47,184 bases of DNA from Candidatus Poribacteria bacterium (GCA_028824125.1 JAPPES010000073.1:50234-97417), one strand, 5' to 3'. Positions 24,687-33,137 are shown, counted from the first letter of the stretch. Notes: a model not told the origin generated them from the sequence alone. Made by a program: numbers and translations.

Positions 24687-25835
24687 CTATTGTTTCTCTT
24701 GCCATTGTTGTTTTTTCTGTTTCATTTCATCGTTGAGAACAAGGTCAGATGATGGCGTTTGGTTTGCCTCATCAATAACCCATTTTCCATCTTCATCTTT
24801 TAGCACCGGTTTGCGTTGTGCAACGGGTAGCACACCAAACGGTTTATGCGGCTCTATCTGATACCAGTATGCAACAGAGGACGTCTCGTTGCTAAGATGG
24901 TTACCGTGTCCATGCTCAATTGTCACCCGAATTTCCTTCTCAAAACGGATAGGGTTTTCCAGATGAAATACATAAGATGTCTGATAACCGTTGGTCCTGT
25001 TTTCGTGAATAGATGAGCCGTTATGGGCGAATGCATTCTGTTGCATGCCCCACGCTTGATTGAGATAATCCTCTGACCCAGTGCCGTGCAAATCGGGAGG
25101 CCACTTGTAGCCATCTATCCATATCATATCATCGCCTTCACCCCACCACGTGCCTTGGAAGTTACTAACAGAAAGGTTACAACCGATATAGTGTCCTTTA
25201 CCTTCTGCAGATAGAATAAGATAGTTGTTATCCCAAGCGAGACGTTCCGCATTGATGATGTTTGCTTCCGCTGTATTAACCTTAATTTCGTGTCCCCATC
25301 CATCACAAGGATTTTCACGATGGAAATGCGCGTGAAAATAAGCAGTTTCTTCACCGTGCGGCGTAGGGTAAAGCTCATAATCAACATAGAAATATTGGCG
25401 GTGCGGTGTGTCACCTTCGTTGACAAGCTCAATACGAGCAGAACGGTTAAACGGCATTTGCAAATAGCAGTTGAGCGCACACCCTGTATTAAATTGATTG
25501 TTGCTGTGTGTAGATGCTGAAAACGGAATGGAATCGTAAGAGTTCACGATTTCGTTTCCAAGACCAAAAAAATCGCCTAACGGACATAACACACTCGGAT
25601 GTTCTTCATCGTCCCAGAATATCCGAATTAGTACGTTCCGATATCCATCCCGCTGCGTCATCCAAATATGATTAATACATCCGGGACCTTTTATATCTGC
25701 CAGCACACACGTTTCACCGGGCGCAATTTTCCATGCATCACCGTTGCGTCCTGTGGTGTCCCACGAGGAGGCGCGTCCAGTTCGCGCATCTTTTATACGC
25801 GTCAACGATGACAATAATCCATCAACATAGTTCAT
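24687..25835 (-). CDS. DUF2961 / GH172-family protein
   Basis: A 382-residue protein with the DUF2961 hallmarks: CINHIWMTQRDGYRNVLIRI, GDFFGLG, WWGEGDDMIWIDG and HGTGSEDYLNQAWG. DUF2961 was reclassified as glycoside hydrolase family 172, whose known members act on fructofuranosyl or D-arabinofuranosyl linkages using two Glu residues. The Glu of GEGDD and of GSEDY are the best candidates here (inference). Length is normal for the family. No signal peptide is visible, so a cytoplasmic enzyme is likely. It lies upstream of, and close to, the 1293-residue gene on the same strand. Confidence 0.88.
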   Translation of the reverse strand: MNYVDGLLSSLTRIKDARTGRASSWDTTGRNGDAWKIAPGETCVLADIKGPGCINHIWMTQRDGYRNVLIRIFWDDEEHPSVLCPLGDFFGLGNEIVNSYDSIPFSASTHSNNQFNTGCALNCYLQMPFNRSARIELVNEGDTPHRQYFYVDYELYPTPHGEETAYFHAHFHRENPCDGWGHEIKVNTAEANIINAERLAWDNNYLILSAEGKGHYIGCNLSVSNFQGTWWGEGDDMIWIDGYKWPPDLHGTGSEDYLNQAWGMQQNAFAHNGSSIHENRTNGYQTSYVFHLENPIRFEKEIRVTIEHGHGNHLSNETSSVAYWYQIEPHKPFGVLPVAQRKPVLKDEDGKWVIDEANQTPSSDLVLNDEMKQKKQQWQEKQ

Positions 25836-25895
25836 TTAGTGTTTCCTTATTTTATTATGATTCCGTTTTACAAATAATTTGAGTTTATTGAAGTT

Positions 25896-26372
25896 TTATG
25901 CAACTATCACTGGACCAACAGACTTAAATGTCCATTTGCCTTTTTTTTTCAATCCAGTATAGGTAGCCCAGGAAGCGCTAAGATTACCCTCATCGTATCC
26001 GCCACGAATTTCAACACTATTCCTACCAACTTGTTTATAACTATCAATTCGGAACAGAAGCCCTTTTCCCATTACAAATTTCGAACCCTTCTTTACCGGT
26101 GGAGAGTGTTTCTTAAACCGTCCAAGAAATTTTGGAGAAGGGTCTTTCTTTTCAATTTGCAAGAAATACGCATCTGCATTTTGTTGCGCTCCAGAGTGAT
26201 TGTTTTCAAATTTATAACGAAAAAATGCCTCAAATAGGTCAAGTGTATCATCTTTGTAGAGTGGTTCACCTTGTGGTTCACCTTCCAATTTACCGCAGGA
26301 AGATAGGACAACGATAGTCATAAGGCAAATGATCAAAACACACATTTTCTGTTTTCTGCCATATAATTTCAT
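25896..26372 (-). CDS. Small hypothetical lipoprotein
   Basis: A 158-residue protein. Signal peptide with KLYGRKQK, a hydrophobic stretch and lipobox LSSC (Cys26), so a membrane lipoprotein. The mature part has a short helical region (DDTLDLFEAFFRYKFENNHS) and a beta-rich end (SVEIRGGYDEGNLSASWATY). No family recognised; the pattern of a small alpha+beta domain resembles secreted proteins that read out a small fold, but this is not a functional claim. An AGGAGG site precedes the ATG. A run of nine A's in the coding strand (25941-25949, encoding KKK) lies near the 3' end. Confidence 0.8.
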   Translation of the reverse strand: MKLYGRKQKMCVLIICLMTIVVLSSCGKLEGEPQGEPLYKDDTLDLFEAFFRYKFENNHSGAQQNADAYFLQIEKKDPSPKFLGRFKKHSPPVKKGSKFVMGKGLLFRIDSYKQVGRNSVEIRGGYDEGNLSASWATYTGLKKKGKWTFKSVGPVIVA

Positions 26373-26447
26373 AGGTATGAACCTCCTATTATATCCAAAC
26401 CCACTGTTAGCCTATTAATTTATAAGAACAAAGGGCAGCGATACTTT

Positions 26448-27260
26448 TTACGATTCTACAATAGCACGCATCTTTTCCAACCCAATCCGAGCAACTTCTG
26501 CAGGGTCTTCCTCCCAATAACTCGGATTGAACAACTCTAACGAGATGACACCTGAATAATCTGCGTCTTTCAAAATAGAGATCATCCGCTTTAGGTCAAG
26601 GATACCATCACCCGGATAAACCCTATCCGCATCAGTCTGTTCTGCACGTGCAGGTTCAGCAGGTGCATCGTTGAAGTGGAAGACTGCGATTTTTTCGCCA
26701 GGGATACCTTCCATATCCGCTATTTCTCCGCCACCCCGATAGATATGGAATGGGTCCAGCACAATTGTGCTATCTGGATGATCAGCAACTTCTATCACTT
26801 CCCATGCATGTTTCACCTGATTAACACCGTCAACGAAACCGAGGAATTCCATTGCAGGTTTAACACCAAATTCACGTCCGAGTTCAAGCAGTTCGCGATA
26901 ATTTTCGCCACCTAATTGCAGGTCTGCTACCTCACGCGGCGGACTTGAGATGATATAGGTTGCACCGACAGCGGCAGCTTGCGCCATCCGTTTTTTCGCA
27001 TCTTCCAATGCATTTTGAAGTTCAGTCCCAGTTGCATTGAGCCATCCATGTAAGGCAATGACGGTTGGTACAGCAAGTCCATGGTCATCAAGTGCTTTTT
27101 TCACATCAGCAAGTGAACCGCCCTGCTCTTCGTAATCCGATAAATCGTTATTCCACAACTCAATCGCTGTATAGCCAGTTTCCCCTGCAATCCGAATTTT
27201 ATCCATCAAATCGGCAGGGCGAATTGTGCTTGTATTTAACCCCAACTGAAATTGTCCCAT
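26448..27260 (-). CDS. Sugar phosphate isomerase/epimerase-like TIM barrel
   Basis: A 270-residue protein of the xylose-isomerase-like / AP-endonuclease 2 superfamily. It begins with GLNTSTIRPADLMDKIRIAG and has TAIELWNNDLSDY, ATYIISSPPREV, VKPAMEFLGF, TIVLDPFHIYRGGG and KIAVFHFNDAP; the acidic and His residues at strand ends (E of MEFLG, D-x-F-H, H of HFND, E of SLELFN) fit a divalent-metal site. Such enzymes isomerise or epimerise sugars, inositols or hydroxypyruvate. It follows the next isomerase gene by 9 bases, so they share an operon. Exact substrate unknown. Confidence 0.87.
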   Translation of the reverse strand: MGQFQLGLNTSTIRPADLMDKIRIAGETGYTAIELWNNDLSDYEEQGGSLADVKKALDDHGLAVPTVIALHGWLNATGTELQNALEDAKKRMAQAAAVGATYIISSPPREVADLQLGGENYRELLELGREFGVKPAMEFLGFVDGVNQVKHAWEVIEVADHPDSTIVLDPFHIYRGGGEIADMEGIPGEKIAVFHFNDAPAEPARAEQTDADRVYPGDGILDLKRMISILKDADYSGVISLELFNPSYWEEDPAEVARIGLEKMRAIVES

Positions 27261-27269
27261 GCTATCTCC

Positions 27270-28070
27270 TTATTTTTCCATCAAAGCGCGAATGAATCGC
27301 ACATCTACGCGAGCAAGATCAATCACACTGTCCACAGGTTCACCACCATATTCACTATGGAAGCTGACAGGCCCTGAAAATTCTATTGTTTTTAGCGTGT
27401 CAAGTGCTGTTTCCCAATCAACAAAACCTTTTCCCATGCGGACAACTTTACCGCCCTTCATTCCGGGCGAACGTGCAAGGTCTTTGAAGGCAATAACAGC
27501 AAGGTGCGATCTGACAATATCAAGTGCCATGTTGATCGGTTCACCAACTATTGATAGGTGTCCTGTGTCGGCAAAAACGCCAACGTGTTGTGGGTCAAAC
27601 CCCTTCACTAAGTTCATCACCGCGCATGAGTTTAGCCCCATAGAAGTTCCCGAATGGTTATGAATGCACGTGCGCGGCCCATATTTCTCAGAAAGTTTGG
27701 CGAACCCGTCAAGTTGGCTGCGAATAAAATCAACCTGATCCCAGTACCCGCTATCTCCAGCGTGCCAATGCCAATATCCCAACTTGATATTTTCAACACC
27801 TGCTTCACCCGCAGCAGCAAAAACGCGGGCTGTTTCGTCTTTAGAAGGGTCTAAAAAATCGCCAGGCGTTGTGACAAGTGGAATAGACAAACCTGCTTCC
27901 ACAAACTGTTTCGCAGCTGCAGGTAATTCTTTTTCCGCATTTTCAGGGTTCACCGGATAACCGGGACGCACACAAAGGTCAGCACCTTCAACACCCACTG
28001 CTTGTAACGCAGTGATAATCTCTGGAATTTCTAAACCTTCCAGATGTTTTGTAAACATTATAAATTTCAT
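27270..28070 (-). CDS. Sugar phosphate isomerase/epimerase-like TIM barrel
   Basis: A 266-residue xylose-isomerase-like barrel. Recognised from GVEGADLCVRPGYPVNPENA, AGEAGVENIKLGYWHW, RTCIHNHSGTSMG, HVGVFADTGHLSIVG, AVIAFKD and PVSFHSEYGG; the H-N-H, D-T-G-H and S-E segments are the usual metal-ligand positions. It is only distantly like its operon partner at 26448-27260, so the two probably act on different substrates. It lies downstream of the DgoD-like dehydratase, separated by a 125-base gap that holds an inverted-repeat element. Candidate activities include 3-keto-sugar or hydroxypyruvate isomerisation. Confidence 0.87.
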   Translation of the reverse strand: MKFIMFTKHLEGLEIPEIITALQAVGVEGADLCVRPGYPVNPENAEKELPAAAKQFVEAGLSIPLVTTPGDFLDPSKDETARVFAAAGEAGVENIKLGYWHWHAGDSGYWDQVDFIRSQLDGFAKLSEKYGPRTCIHNHSGTSMGLNSCAVMNLVKGFDPQHVGVFADTGHLSIVGEPINMALDIVRSHLAVIAFKDLARSPGMKGGKVVRMGKGFVDWETALDTLKTIEFSGPVSFHSEYGGEPVDSVIDLARVDVRFIRALMEK

Positions 28071-28077
28071 AGTTTTT

Positions 28078-28190
28078 ATTAGTTGTCAGTTTGCAGTTAT
28101 CAGTTGTCAGTTAAAGAGGGTTGTTGTGAAGAAAACAGTTAATTGGACTGCCACAAGAGGCTCTTAACTGATAACCGATAACTGATGACT
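28078..28190. repeat. Inverted-repeat element of ACTGATAACT type
   Basis: TTAGTTGTCAGTTTGCAGTT (from 28079) with further CAGTTATCAGTTGTCAGTTA up to 28112 is mirrored by CTTAACTGATAACCGATAAC then TGATGACT (28163-28190). Inner arms CAGTTAAAGAG and CTCTTAACTG are close to complementary. The element fills the gap between the dehydratase and isomerase genes. The same sequences flank the element at 11409-11663. Confidence 0.7.
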
Positions 28191-28195
28191 ATGTC

Positions 28196-29299
28196 TTACC
28201 AATCCACAACGGAGCCGTCATCTGGATGGTAGGATTCTGGATTTCTCCAATCGTGGTCAATTTTATCTTCGAGTGCATCTTCGTCCAGTTCAATGCCTAA
28301 ACCAGGATCTGTCGGCAGTTCAACAAATCCGTCTTTGAAAACAAATGGATTTTTGAGATACCCTTCACCGAGGGTTGTATGTTCTTGCATCACAAAGTTC
28401 GGAATAGAAGCATCTAACTGGATACATGCCGCTAACGAAATAGGTCCGAGCGGGTTGTGCGGTGCAATGCCGCCGTAATATGCTTCTGCCATCCCAGCGA
28501 TGATACGCACTTCATTAATACCCCCCGCATGGCATAGGTCTGGTTGCAAAATAGACGCCGCCTGTTTCTCTAAAATCTCACGGAATCCCCATTTGGTGAA
28601 AATCCGCTCACCTGTAGCAATCGGTAAATGTGTGCTACGCGCAATTTCTGCAAGTGTGTCTACATTTTGGCACTGTATCGGTTCCTCAACAAACATCGGT
28701 TGATACGGTTCCAATGCTTTAATCAACACCTTTGCTGTCTGTGGACTCACCGCGCCGTGGAAGTCAATTGCCAAATCAACCTCTGTGCCCGCGGCTTCAC
28801 GCAGTGCTGCAAAATGCTCAACGGCTCTGTCTATGAATGCTTTGTTTTCGATGATACGTGCGGGTCTGCCACCTGCCACACCTGTTTTAAATGCGGTAAA
28901 CCCTTTGTCAATCCATTCCTTAATACCCTCTGGATCGCCACCACCTTTGTACAACCGAATACGGTCGCGAGTCGGTCCACCAAAAAGCTGATACACTGGA
29001 ACACCAAGCGATTTTCCTGCCAAATCCCAGAGTGCTTGTTCAACGCCACTCAGCGCACTCGTAAGAATGGGACCGCCGCGGTAAAATGCGTGCCGATACA
29101 TCGCTTGCCAATGATGCACAACACGTCTTGGGTCTTCACCAATCAGATAAGGGGCAAGTTCATCGACTGCTTGCGCGCACGTCTTCGCGCGTCCTTCTAA
29201 AATCGGTTCACCGAGACCGACTAATCCTTCATCAGTATGAATTTTTAGAAAAAGCCAACGCGGCTGCACAAGAAACGTTTCTAATTTCGTTATTTTCAT
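28196..29299 (-). CDS. dgoD: D-galactonate dehydratase-like enolase (DgoD family)
   Basis: A 367-residue MR/MLE enolase-superfamily protein. From memory it lines up along its whole length with E. coli DgoD: start MKITKLETFLVQPRWLFLKI, then GLGEPILEGRAKT, FYRGGPILTSALSGVEQALW, and end DGSVVDW. Metal ligands D179 (DFHG), E205 (VEEP) and E231 (TGER), plus catalytic H181 and H281 (APH), are all present. It should convert a galactonate-like acid to 2-keto-3-deoxygalactonate. The start at 29299 is chosen because AGGTGA precedes it and it matches the family; the longer frame to 29323 is unlikely. It is probably the first gene of the minus-strand sugar cluster. Substrate is inferred from family. Confidence 0.9.
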   Translation of the reverse strand: MKITKLETFLVQPRWLFLKIHTDEGLVGLGEPILEGRAKTCAQAVDELAPYLIGEDPRRVVHHWQAMYRHAFYRGGPILTSALSGVEQALWDLAGKSLGVPVYQLFGGPTRDRIRLYKGGGDPEGIKEWIDKGFTAFKTGVAGGRPARIIENKAFIDRAVEHFAALREAAGTEVDLAIDFHGAVSPQTAKVLIKALEPYQPMFVEEPIQCQNVDTLAEIARSTHLPIATGERIFTKWGFREILEKQAASILQPDLCHAGGINEVRIIAGMAEAYYGGIAPHNPLGPISLAACIQLDASIPNFVMQEHTTLGEGYLKNPFVFKDGFVELPTDPGLGIELDEDALEDKIDHDWRNPESYHPDDGSVVDW

Positions 29300-29402
29300 C
29301 GGTTCACCTATATGATACACCAAACGTGCCTATAATTTTATTTATAGTACCATCATATTGATATTTTGTCAATCACTTTTCATACCCTGAACAAGAAGCA
29401 GG

Positions 29403-29431
29403 TTGCATAACTTATCCACTTGTGCTATTAT
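29403..29431 (+). promoter_or_regulatory. Weak predicted promoter of msrA
   Basis: TTGCAT (29403-29408), 17-base spacer, TGC-TATTAT (29426-29431). The -35 is poor; the extended -10 has the same TGCTAT start as the sulfatase and PhyH promoters. Confidence 0.3.
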
Positions 29432-29474
29432 ACTTTCACTGAAAAAAGAATTTCCAGATTGTAGGAGTATTGCG

Positions 29475-30047
29475 GTGTTTACCAAGTGTGGAAACCGTAG
29501 AGAAGAAATGCAATTAGAAACTGCAACATTTGGTGCGGGTTGTTTTTGGTGTGTTGAGGCAGTTTTTCAGCAGCTGGAAGGCGTGCATAAAGTCGTCTCA
29601 GGCTATACAGGCGGCACAACTGTAAATCCCGATTATCGCGCTGTCTGTGCGGGGATGACAGGACATGCAGAGGTGGCGCAAATAGCGTTTGACCCGGAAG
29701 TGATCTCTTTTGAAGAACTGTTGGAAGTTTTCTGGCATACACACGATCCAACGACATTAAATCGACAAGGGAATGATACTGGCACACAGTACCGTTCTGC
29801 AATTTTCTATCATTCTGAAGAACAGCAGCGCATCGCCGAAGAATCCAAAGCGGAAATGGATAAATCGGGAATGTGGGATGACCCGATTGTCACGGAGATC
29901 ACGGAAATTGATGTCTTTTATCTGGCTGAAGACTATCACCAAAACTATTTTCAATTGAATCCGAAACAGCCGTACTGCCAATTCGCAATTCATCCGAAAA
30001 TGAAAAAGTTTACAAAGGACTTCAAGGATAAACTTAAGTCCAGCTAA
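29475..30047 (+). CDS. msrA: Peptide methionine-(S)-sulfoxide reductase
   Basis: MsrA reduces methionine-S-sulfoxide in free or protein-bound methionine, repairing oxidative damage. The active-site motif GAGCFW is present, with the nucleophilic Cys followed two residues later by an extra Cys (GCFWCVE; most family members have GCFWGVE). YTGGTTVNPDY, GHAEVAQIAFDP, THDPTTLNRQGNDTGTQYRS and DYHQNYF are all family signatures; AVCAGMTGH and PYCQFAI hold the likely resolving cysteines. Start is ambiguous: GTG at 29475 has TAGGAG seven bases before it, while the ATG at 29508 (MQLETATFG) is closer to the usual family start but has a poorer ribosome site. Confidence 0.93.
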   Translation: MFTKCGNRREEMQLETATFGAGCFWCVEAVFQQLEGVHKVVSGYTGGTTVNPDYRAVCAGMTGHAEVAQIAFDPEVISFEELLEVFWHTHDPTTLNRQGNDTGTQYRSAIFYHSEEQQRIAEESKAEMDKSGMWDDPIVTEITEIDVFYLAEDYHQNYFQLNPKQPYCQFAIHPKMKKFTKDFKDKLKSS

Positions 30048-30103
30048 GGTTTTCTGATAAAGACAATAACATGTGTTCTTTATTCTGAGAACCTTTATTT
30101 TTT
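30046..30103 (+). terminator. Predicted intrinsic terminator after msrA
   Basis: AAGGTTTTCTGATAAAGA (from 30046) and TCTTTATTCTGAGAACCTT (30077-30095) form a long imperfect stem, followed directly by TATTTTTT. It overlaps the msrA stop codon and lies just upstream of the adaptor's ribosome site. Confidence 0.5.
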
Positions 30104-30120
30104 AATGGGAGGTAACAGTA

Positions 30121-31728
30121 TTGAAACCGAATTTTATAATCATAATATTCATTGCTTTCCTTATATGTTATTTCAGCGGAAGTGATGTGATTTCTCAAGA
30201 GGTAGAACAACCAGCAGAGACAGGACAGCCAACACCTGTCCAAGTTGAAACGCCACGACGTGTTACAATTGTCTCAGAAAAGAGTTATAACGGATTTTTG
30301 CAACCACGTGCAGAAGTGAAAGTGTTTGCCAATATCCCAGGTAAAATCGTTGCACTCAATGTGGAAGCTGGACAGAAGGTAGCAAAAGAGGATATGCTTG
30401 CCCAGATCAGCGCGCGTGAGGCAAGTATCGCGGCAATAAAGGCTGAAGTAGCATTAAGCGTTGCAAAGTCGCAACTCACAACGACAGAAGCAAATGCGCA
30501 AACGCGCGTAGAGACGCAACTTGTGACAGCAAAAGAAGCAGTTGCGGAGGCGGAGGCGAAACATGAAGAAACAAAATCACTCGCTGAGATCCGGATTCGT
30601 AATCAGTTGATACAAGCAGAATCTGCCCTCAAAGTTGCCGAGTCGAACCTTGAACGCGCAAAAGTCACATCAGAACAGGGACTGGAACGTGCAAAAACAG
30701 AGTTTACGAAAACGACTTCGGATTATGAACGGAATAAGGAGCTTCACGAAAAGGAACTTATCAGTGACAGCGCGTTTGAATCATCAGAAACGCGGTACAA
30801 ACTGGGAAAAAGCCGATATGAAGAAGCAGTTGCCGCAGCAAATCAGTTTAAAGACGGTTCAGCCCAACTTGCTGTGGAGAAAGCAAAAGCAGAATTAGTT
30901 GTTGCACAGAAAATAGTTGAGAGCAAAGGGTGGGAGCGTGAAATTGCTGCAGCTGAATCTAAAATTACGCAAGCGAAAGCTAATTTGGTTACTGCTCAAA
31001 AACTTGTAGACGCGAAAGCTTGGGAACGCGAAATTGCTATTGCGAAGTCTGCGGTCAGTGAAGCAGAAGAACAGTTGAAACTCGCGCGGGAACAGGTGAA
31101 TCAGGCAGCGATTATTTCTCCCATTGATGGTGTTATTGCGCAGCGTCATCAAGAACTTGGGGACTATGCCAAAACCGCCGCTTCTTCTGGTCAACCTGTG
31201 TATACAGTTGTTGCTGTAGACGTTCTCAAAGCCGTTTGGACAGTGCCTGTAAGCGATATAAACCGAATTAAGAACGGAAATATGGTGCTAATCTCTACTG
31301 CATCCGGTATTCAAAACATTATCGGGACAATAGATTTCATCAGTCCTACTGTCAAGCAGGGAGAGAATACAGTCGTTGTTCATGCAACACTACGTAATTT
31401 TGTAGGCATGAACACTGAAAACGGTTCTCCTGCACCAGTTGACAATAGCGCATTAAAACCGGGCACATCGATCACTATCTCCATCAAAACGGGTGAGCGG
31501 AAAAATGTCTTGTTGCTACCGCGTCGTGCCGTGCTGCAGATTCAGAATGGAAAAGGGAGCATTTTTGTCGTTGAGGGAAATGTGGCGCGCCTAAAACAGG
31601 TTAACGTGGGAGGCGTATACGGTAGCGAAATAGAAATTAACTCGCGCCTTGCACTTGCAACACAAGTGATTATTGATGGTCAGCACAAACTTAAGGATGG
31701 GATGACGGTTTCGGTTGTACGGGATTGA
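30121..31728 (+). CDS. RND-type efflux periplasmic adaptor (HlyD/MFP family)
   Basis: A 535-residue adaptor. The start is a TTG at 30121, preceded by GGGAGG 8 bases upstream; no usable ATG lies near. Residues 5-20 form an N-terminal signal/anchor. The lipoyl half-motif is at about 64-96 (VKVFANIPGKIVALNVEAGQ), followed by a very long helical hairpin (about 97-330) and the second lipoyl half IISPIDGVIAQRHQELGDYA. Then come a beta-barrel (AVWTVPVSDINRIKNGNMVL) and a C-terminal membrane-proximal domain. Family members join an inner-membrane pump to an outer-membrane channel. No pump or channel gene is adjacent. The hairpin is longer than usual and carries a near-duplicate helical block (AQKIVESKGWEREI / AQKLVDAKAWEREI). 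Confidence 0.9.
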   Translation: MKPNFIIIIFIAFLICYFSGSDVISQEVEQPAETGQPTPVQVETPRRVTIVSEKSYNGFLQPRAEVKVFANIPGKIVALNVEAGQKVAKEDMLAQISAREASIAAIKAEVALSVAKSQLTTTEANAQTRVETQLVTAKEAVAEAEAKHEETKSLAEIRIRNQLIQAESALKVAESNLERAKVTSEQGLERAKTEFTKTTSDYERNKELHEKELISDSAFESSETRYKLGKSRYEEAVAAANQFKDGSAQLAVEKAKAELVVAQKIVESKGWEREIAAAESKITQAKANLVTAQKLVDAKAWEREIAIAKSAVSEAEEQLKLAREQVNQAAIISPIDGVIAQRHQELGDYAKTAASSGQPVYTVVAVDVLKAVWTVPVSDINRIKNGNMVLISTASGIQNIIGTIDFISPTVKQGENTVVVHATLRNFVGMNTENGSPAPVDNSALKPGTSITISIKTGERKNVLLLPRRAVLQIQNGKGSIFVVEGNVARLKQVNVGGVYGSEIEINSRLALATQVIIDGQHKLKDGMTVSVVRD

Positions 31729-31842
31729 ACTGTAGCTCTGTTTTTCTATCCAAAACAACGTGAGTTCCGTATTTGTAGGAATTTAGTTTGCACCTGATGG
31801 GACACAATCTAAATGAAGATTAAAAAATAAATTGGGTAATGT

Positions 31843-31909
31843 GGCGAGGTTAGGAAACCTCGCCAGCAGAGATGTAAACCTGCTGCTGGCAAGGTTTCCT
31901 AACCTTGCC
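31843..31909. repeat. Pair of covarying GGTTAGGAAACC hairpins
   Basis: First hairpin 31843-31864: arms GGCGAGGTT/AACCTCGCC with loop AGGA. Second hairpin 31888-31909: arms GGCAAGGTT/AACCTTGCC with loop TCCT. The arm change G-to-A is matched by C-to-T on the other side. Between them, AGCAG and CTGCT also pair. It lies between the convergent ends of the adaptor and methyltransferase genes, a position suited to a bidirectional terminator. Confidence 0.75.
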
Positions 31910-32012
31910 AATTACCGAATTAATAACTTAAACTTCATACAGATTGTGCTACAAAAAACACTGATACATGAGAACACACGATATAAGTTGCGAACATTTT
32001 TATTTATGGAAC

Positions 32013-33137
32013 TCATGTTAAAACATAAACCTGAATGTGTTCCCACTTCCGTTTAGACCGATGCGTTGCGACTCGCCTTTTAAAAAGGTCCTTGCAGGCA
32101 AAACCTGATTCATCTATTATTGTTTCAAGGTTAGCGATTGCTTTTGGTCCAGAGGCATCTGCATAGCCTAATAGCAAAGTTCCACCCGGTTTTAAGTAGT
32201 TCGGGACCTGTTCAAAAAAACGTTTTAATGTCTGTTGTTTTTCATCGTGGATTGCCAATTCCGCTCTGTTTCGGACACGCGCAACAACCCACGGGGCATT
32301 GAAAATAACGATGTCAAATTGGACTGACGGGAACGGATCAAACAGATCTCCAGGCTGCATAACCTGCACATTCTCTGAATTTGGAAGTAGGCGTTGAAGG
32401 TTCAATTTTGTCGTTGCTATCGCCTCTGGAAGTATATCAGATGCATATATTTTTGCTTCACCTAACTCCTGCTGTGCAAGCAGCGTTAAACATCCGCAGC
32501 CACAACCGATGTCTGCAACTATCGGTTTGCTCGGCAAATTTCCGCTCCACACACTTTGCAATGCCTCTTGAAAACATTCAATCGTTTCCTGAGAACGTGG
32601 CGCGAGGACGTTTTCAGACGCAACAAGGGACACATCTAAGGCATGGATAGGATAGGTCTCTTGAAGCGCGTTTTGAATGCGTTGAACAGTTAAGACAGGC
32701 ACAAGAAACGGACAGTCTTCATTCACATCTGGCGGTTCGCCAATCAATTCCAATAAATAAGGTCCAACAGGAGCAGGTTCAACCTGTAAAATGCCTTTTT
32801 GATTTGCCCAACACATCAGTTTTAATAGTGCTGCTTCTCGATCCTGTTTCGGATTGCTGCGTTGGTAACGTGACTTACCTCTTTCAGCTCTGCCGTTATT
32901 TGTCGTAGATAATTCCTTTTTATGTCGCTGGATATAGTCCATTATGGTGGTAATTTGTTCCCATTCGCCTTCGGCAACAGCCACACCACCACGTTGAATG
33001 TGTGTGAAGATACGTCCGATATTTTTTAACTCTTGATGCGCAAACAACCTTACACTTCCACGTGCAAACACCGCATCGCGACATTCAGTAGGAACGTAGA
33101 GTTCACCGATAGAACTGACAGAATAGAATTTGTTCAT
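32013..33137 (-). CDS. SAM-dependent methyltransferase (HemK/PrmC-like fold)
   Basis: A 374-residue protein. Motif I is VADIGCGCGCLTLLA with motif II-like IYASDILPEA downstream; the catalytic-site motif reads NAPW, an N-x-P-[WY] type found in enzymes that methylate amide or exocyclic amine nitrogens (HemK/PrmC, RlmG/RsmC-like and DNA N6 enzymes). The N-terminal 170 residues are not recognisable and include basic stretches (NGRAERGKSRYQR). Release-factor, rRNA or small-molecule targets are all possible. It starts 14 bases after the dehydrogenase stop, suggesting co-transcription, but no functional link is evident. Confidence 0.82.
   Translation of the reverse strand: MNKFYSVSSIGELYVPTECRDAVFARGSVRLFAHQELKNIGRIFTHIQRGGVAVAEGEWEQITTIMDYIQRHKKELSTTNNGRAERGKSRYQRSNPKQDREAALLKLMCWANQKGILQVEPAPVGPYLLELIGEPPDVNEDCPFLVPVLTVQRIQNALQETYPIHALDVSLVASENVLAPRSQETIECFQEALQSVWSGNLPSKPIVADIGCGCGCLTLLAQQELGEAKIYASDILPEAIATTKLNLQRLLPNSENVQVMQPGDLFDPFPSVQFDIVIFNAPWVVARVRNRAELAIHDEKQQTLKRFFEQVPNYLKPGGTLLLGYADASGPKAIANLETIIDESGFACKDLFKRRVATHRSKRKWEHIQVYVLT

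Noticed and set aside
25941..25949. A9 run as a phase-variation switch in the lipoprotein gene
   Set aside because: It lies near the 3' end, so slippage would alter only about the last 17 residues; weak support for regulated switching.
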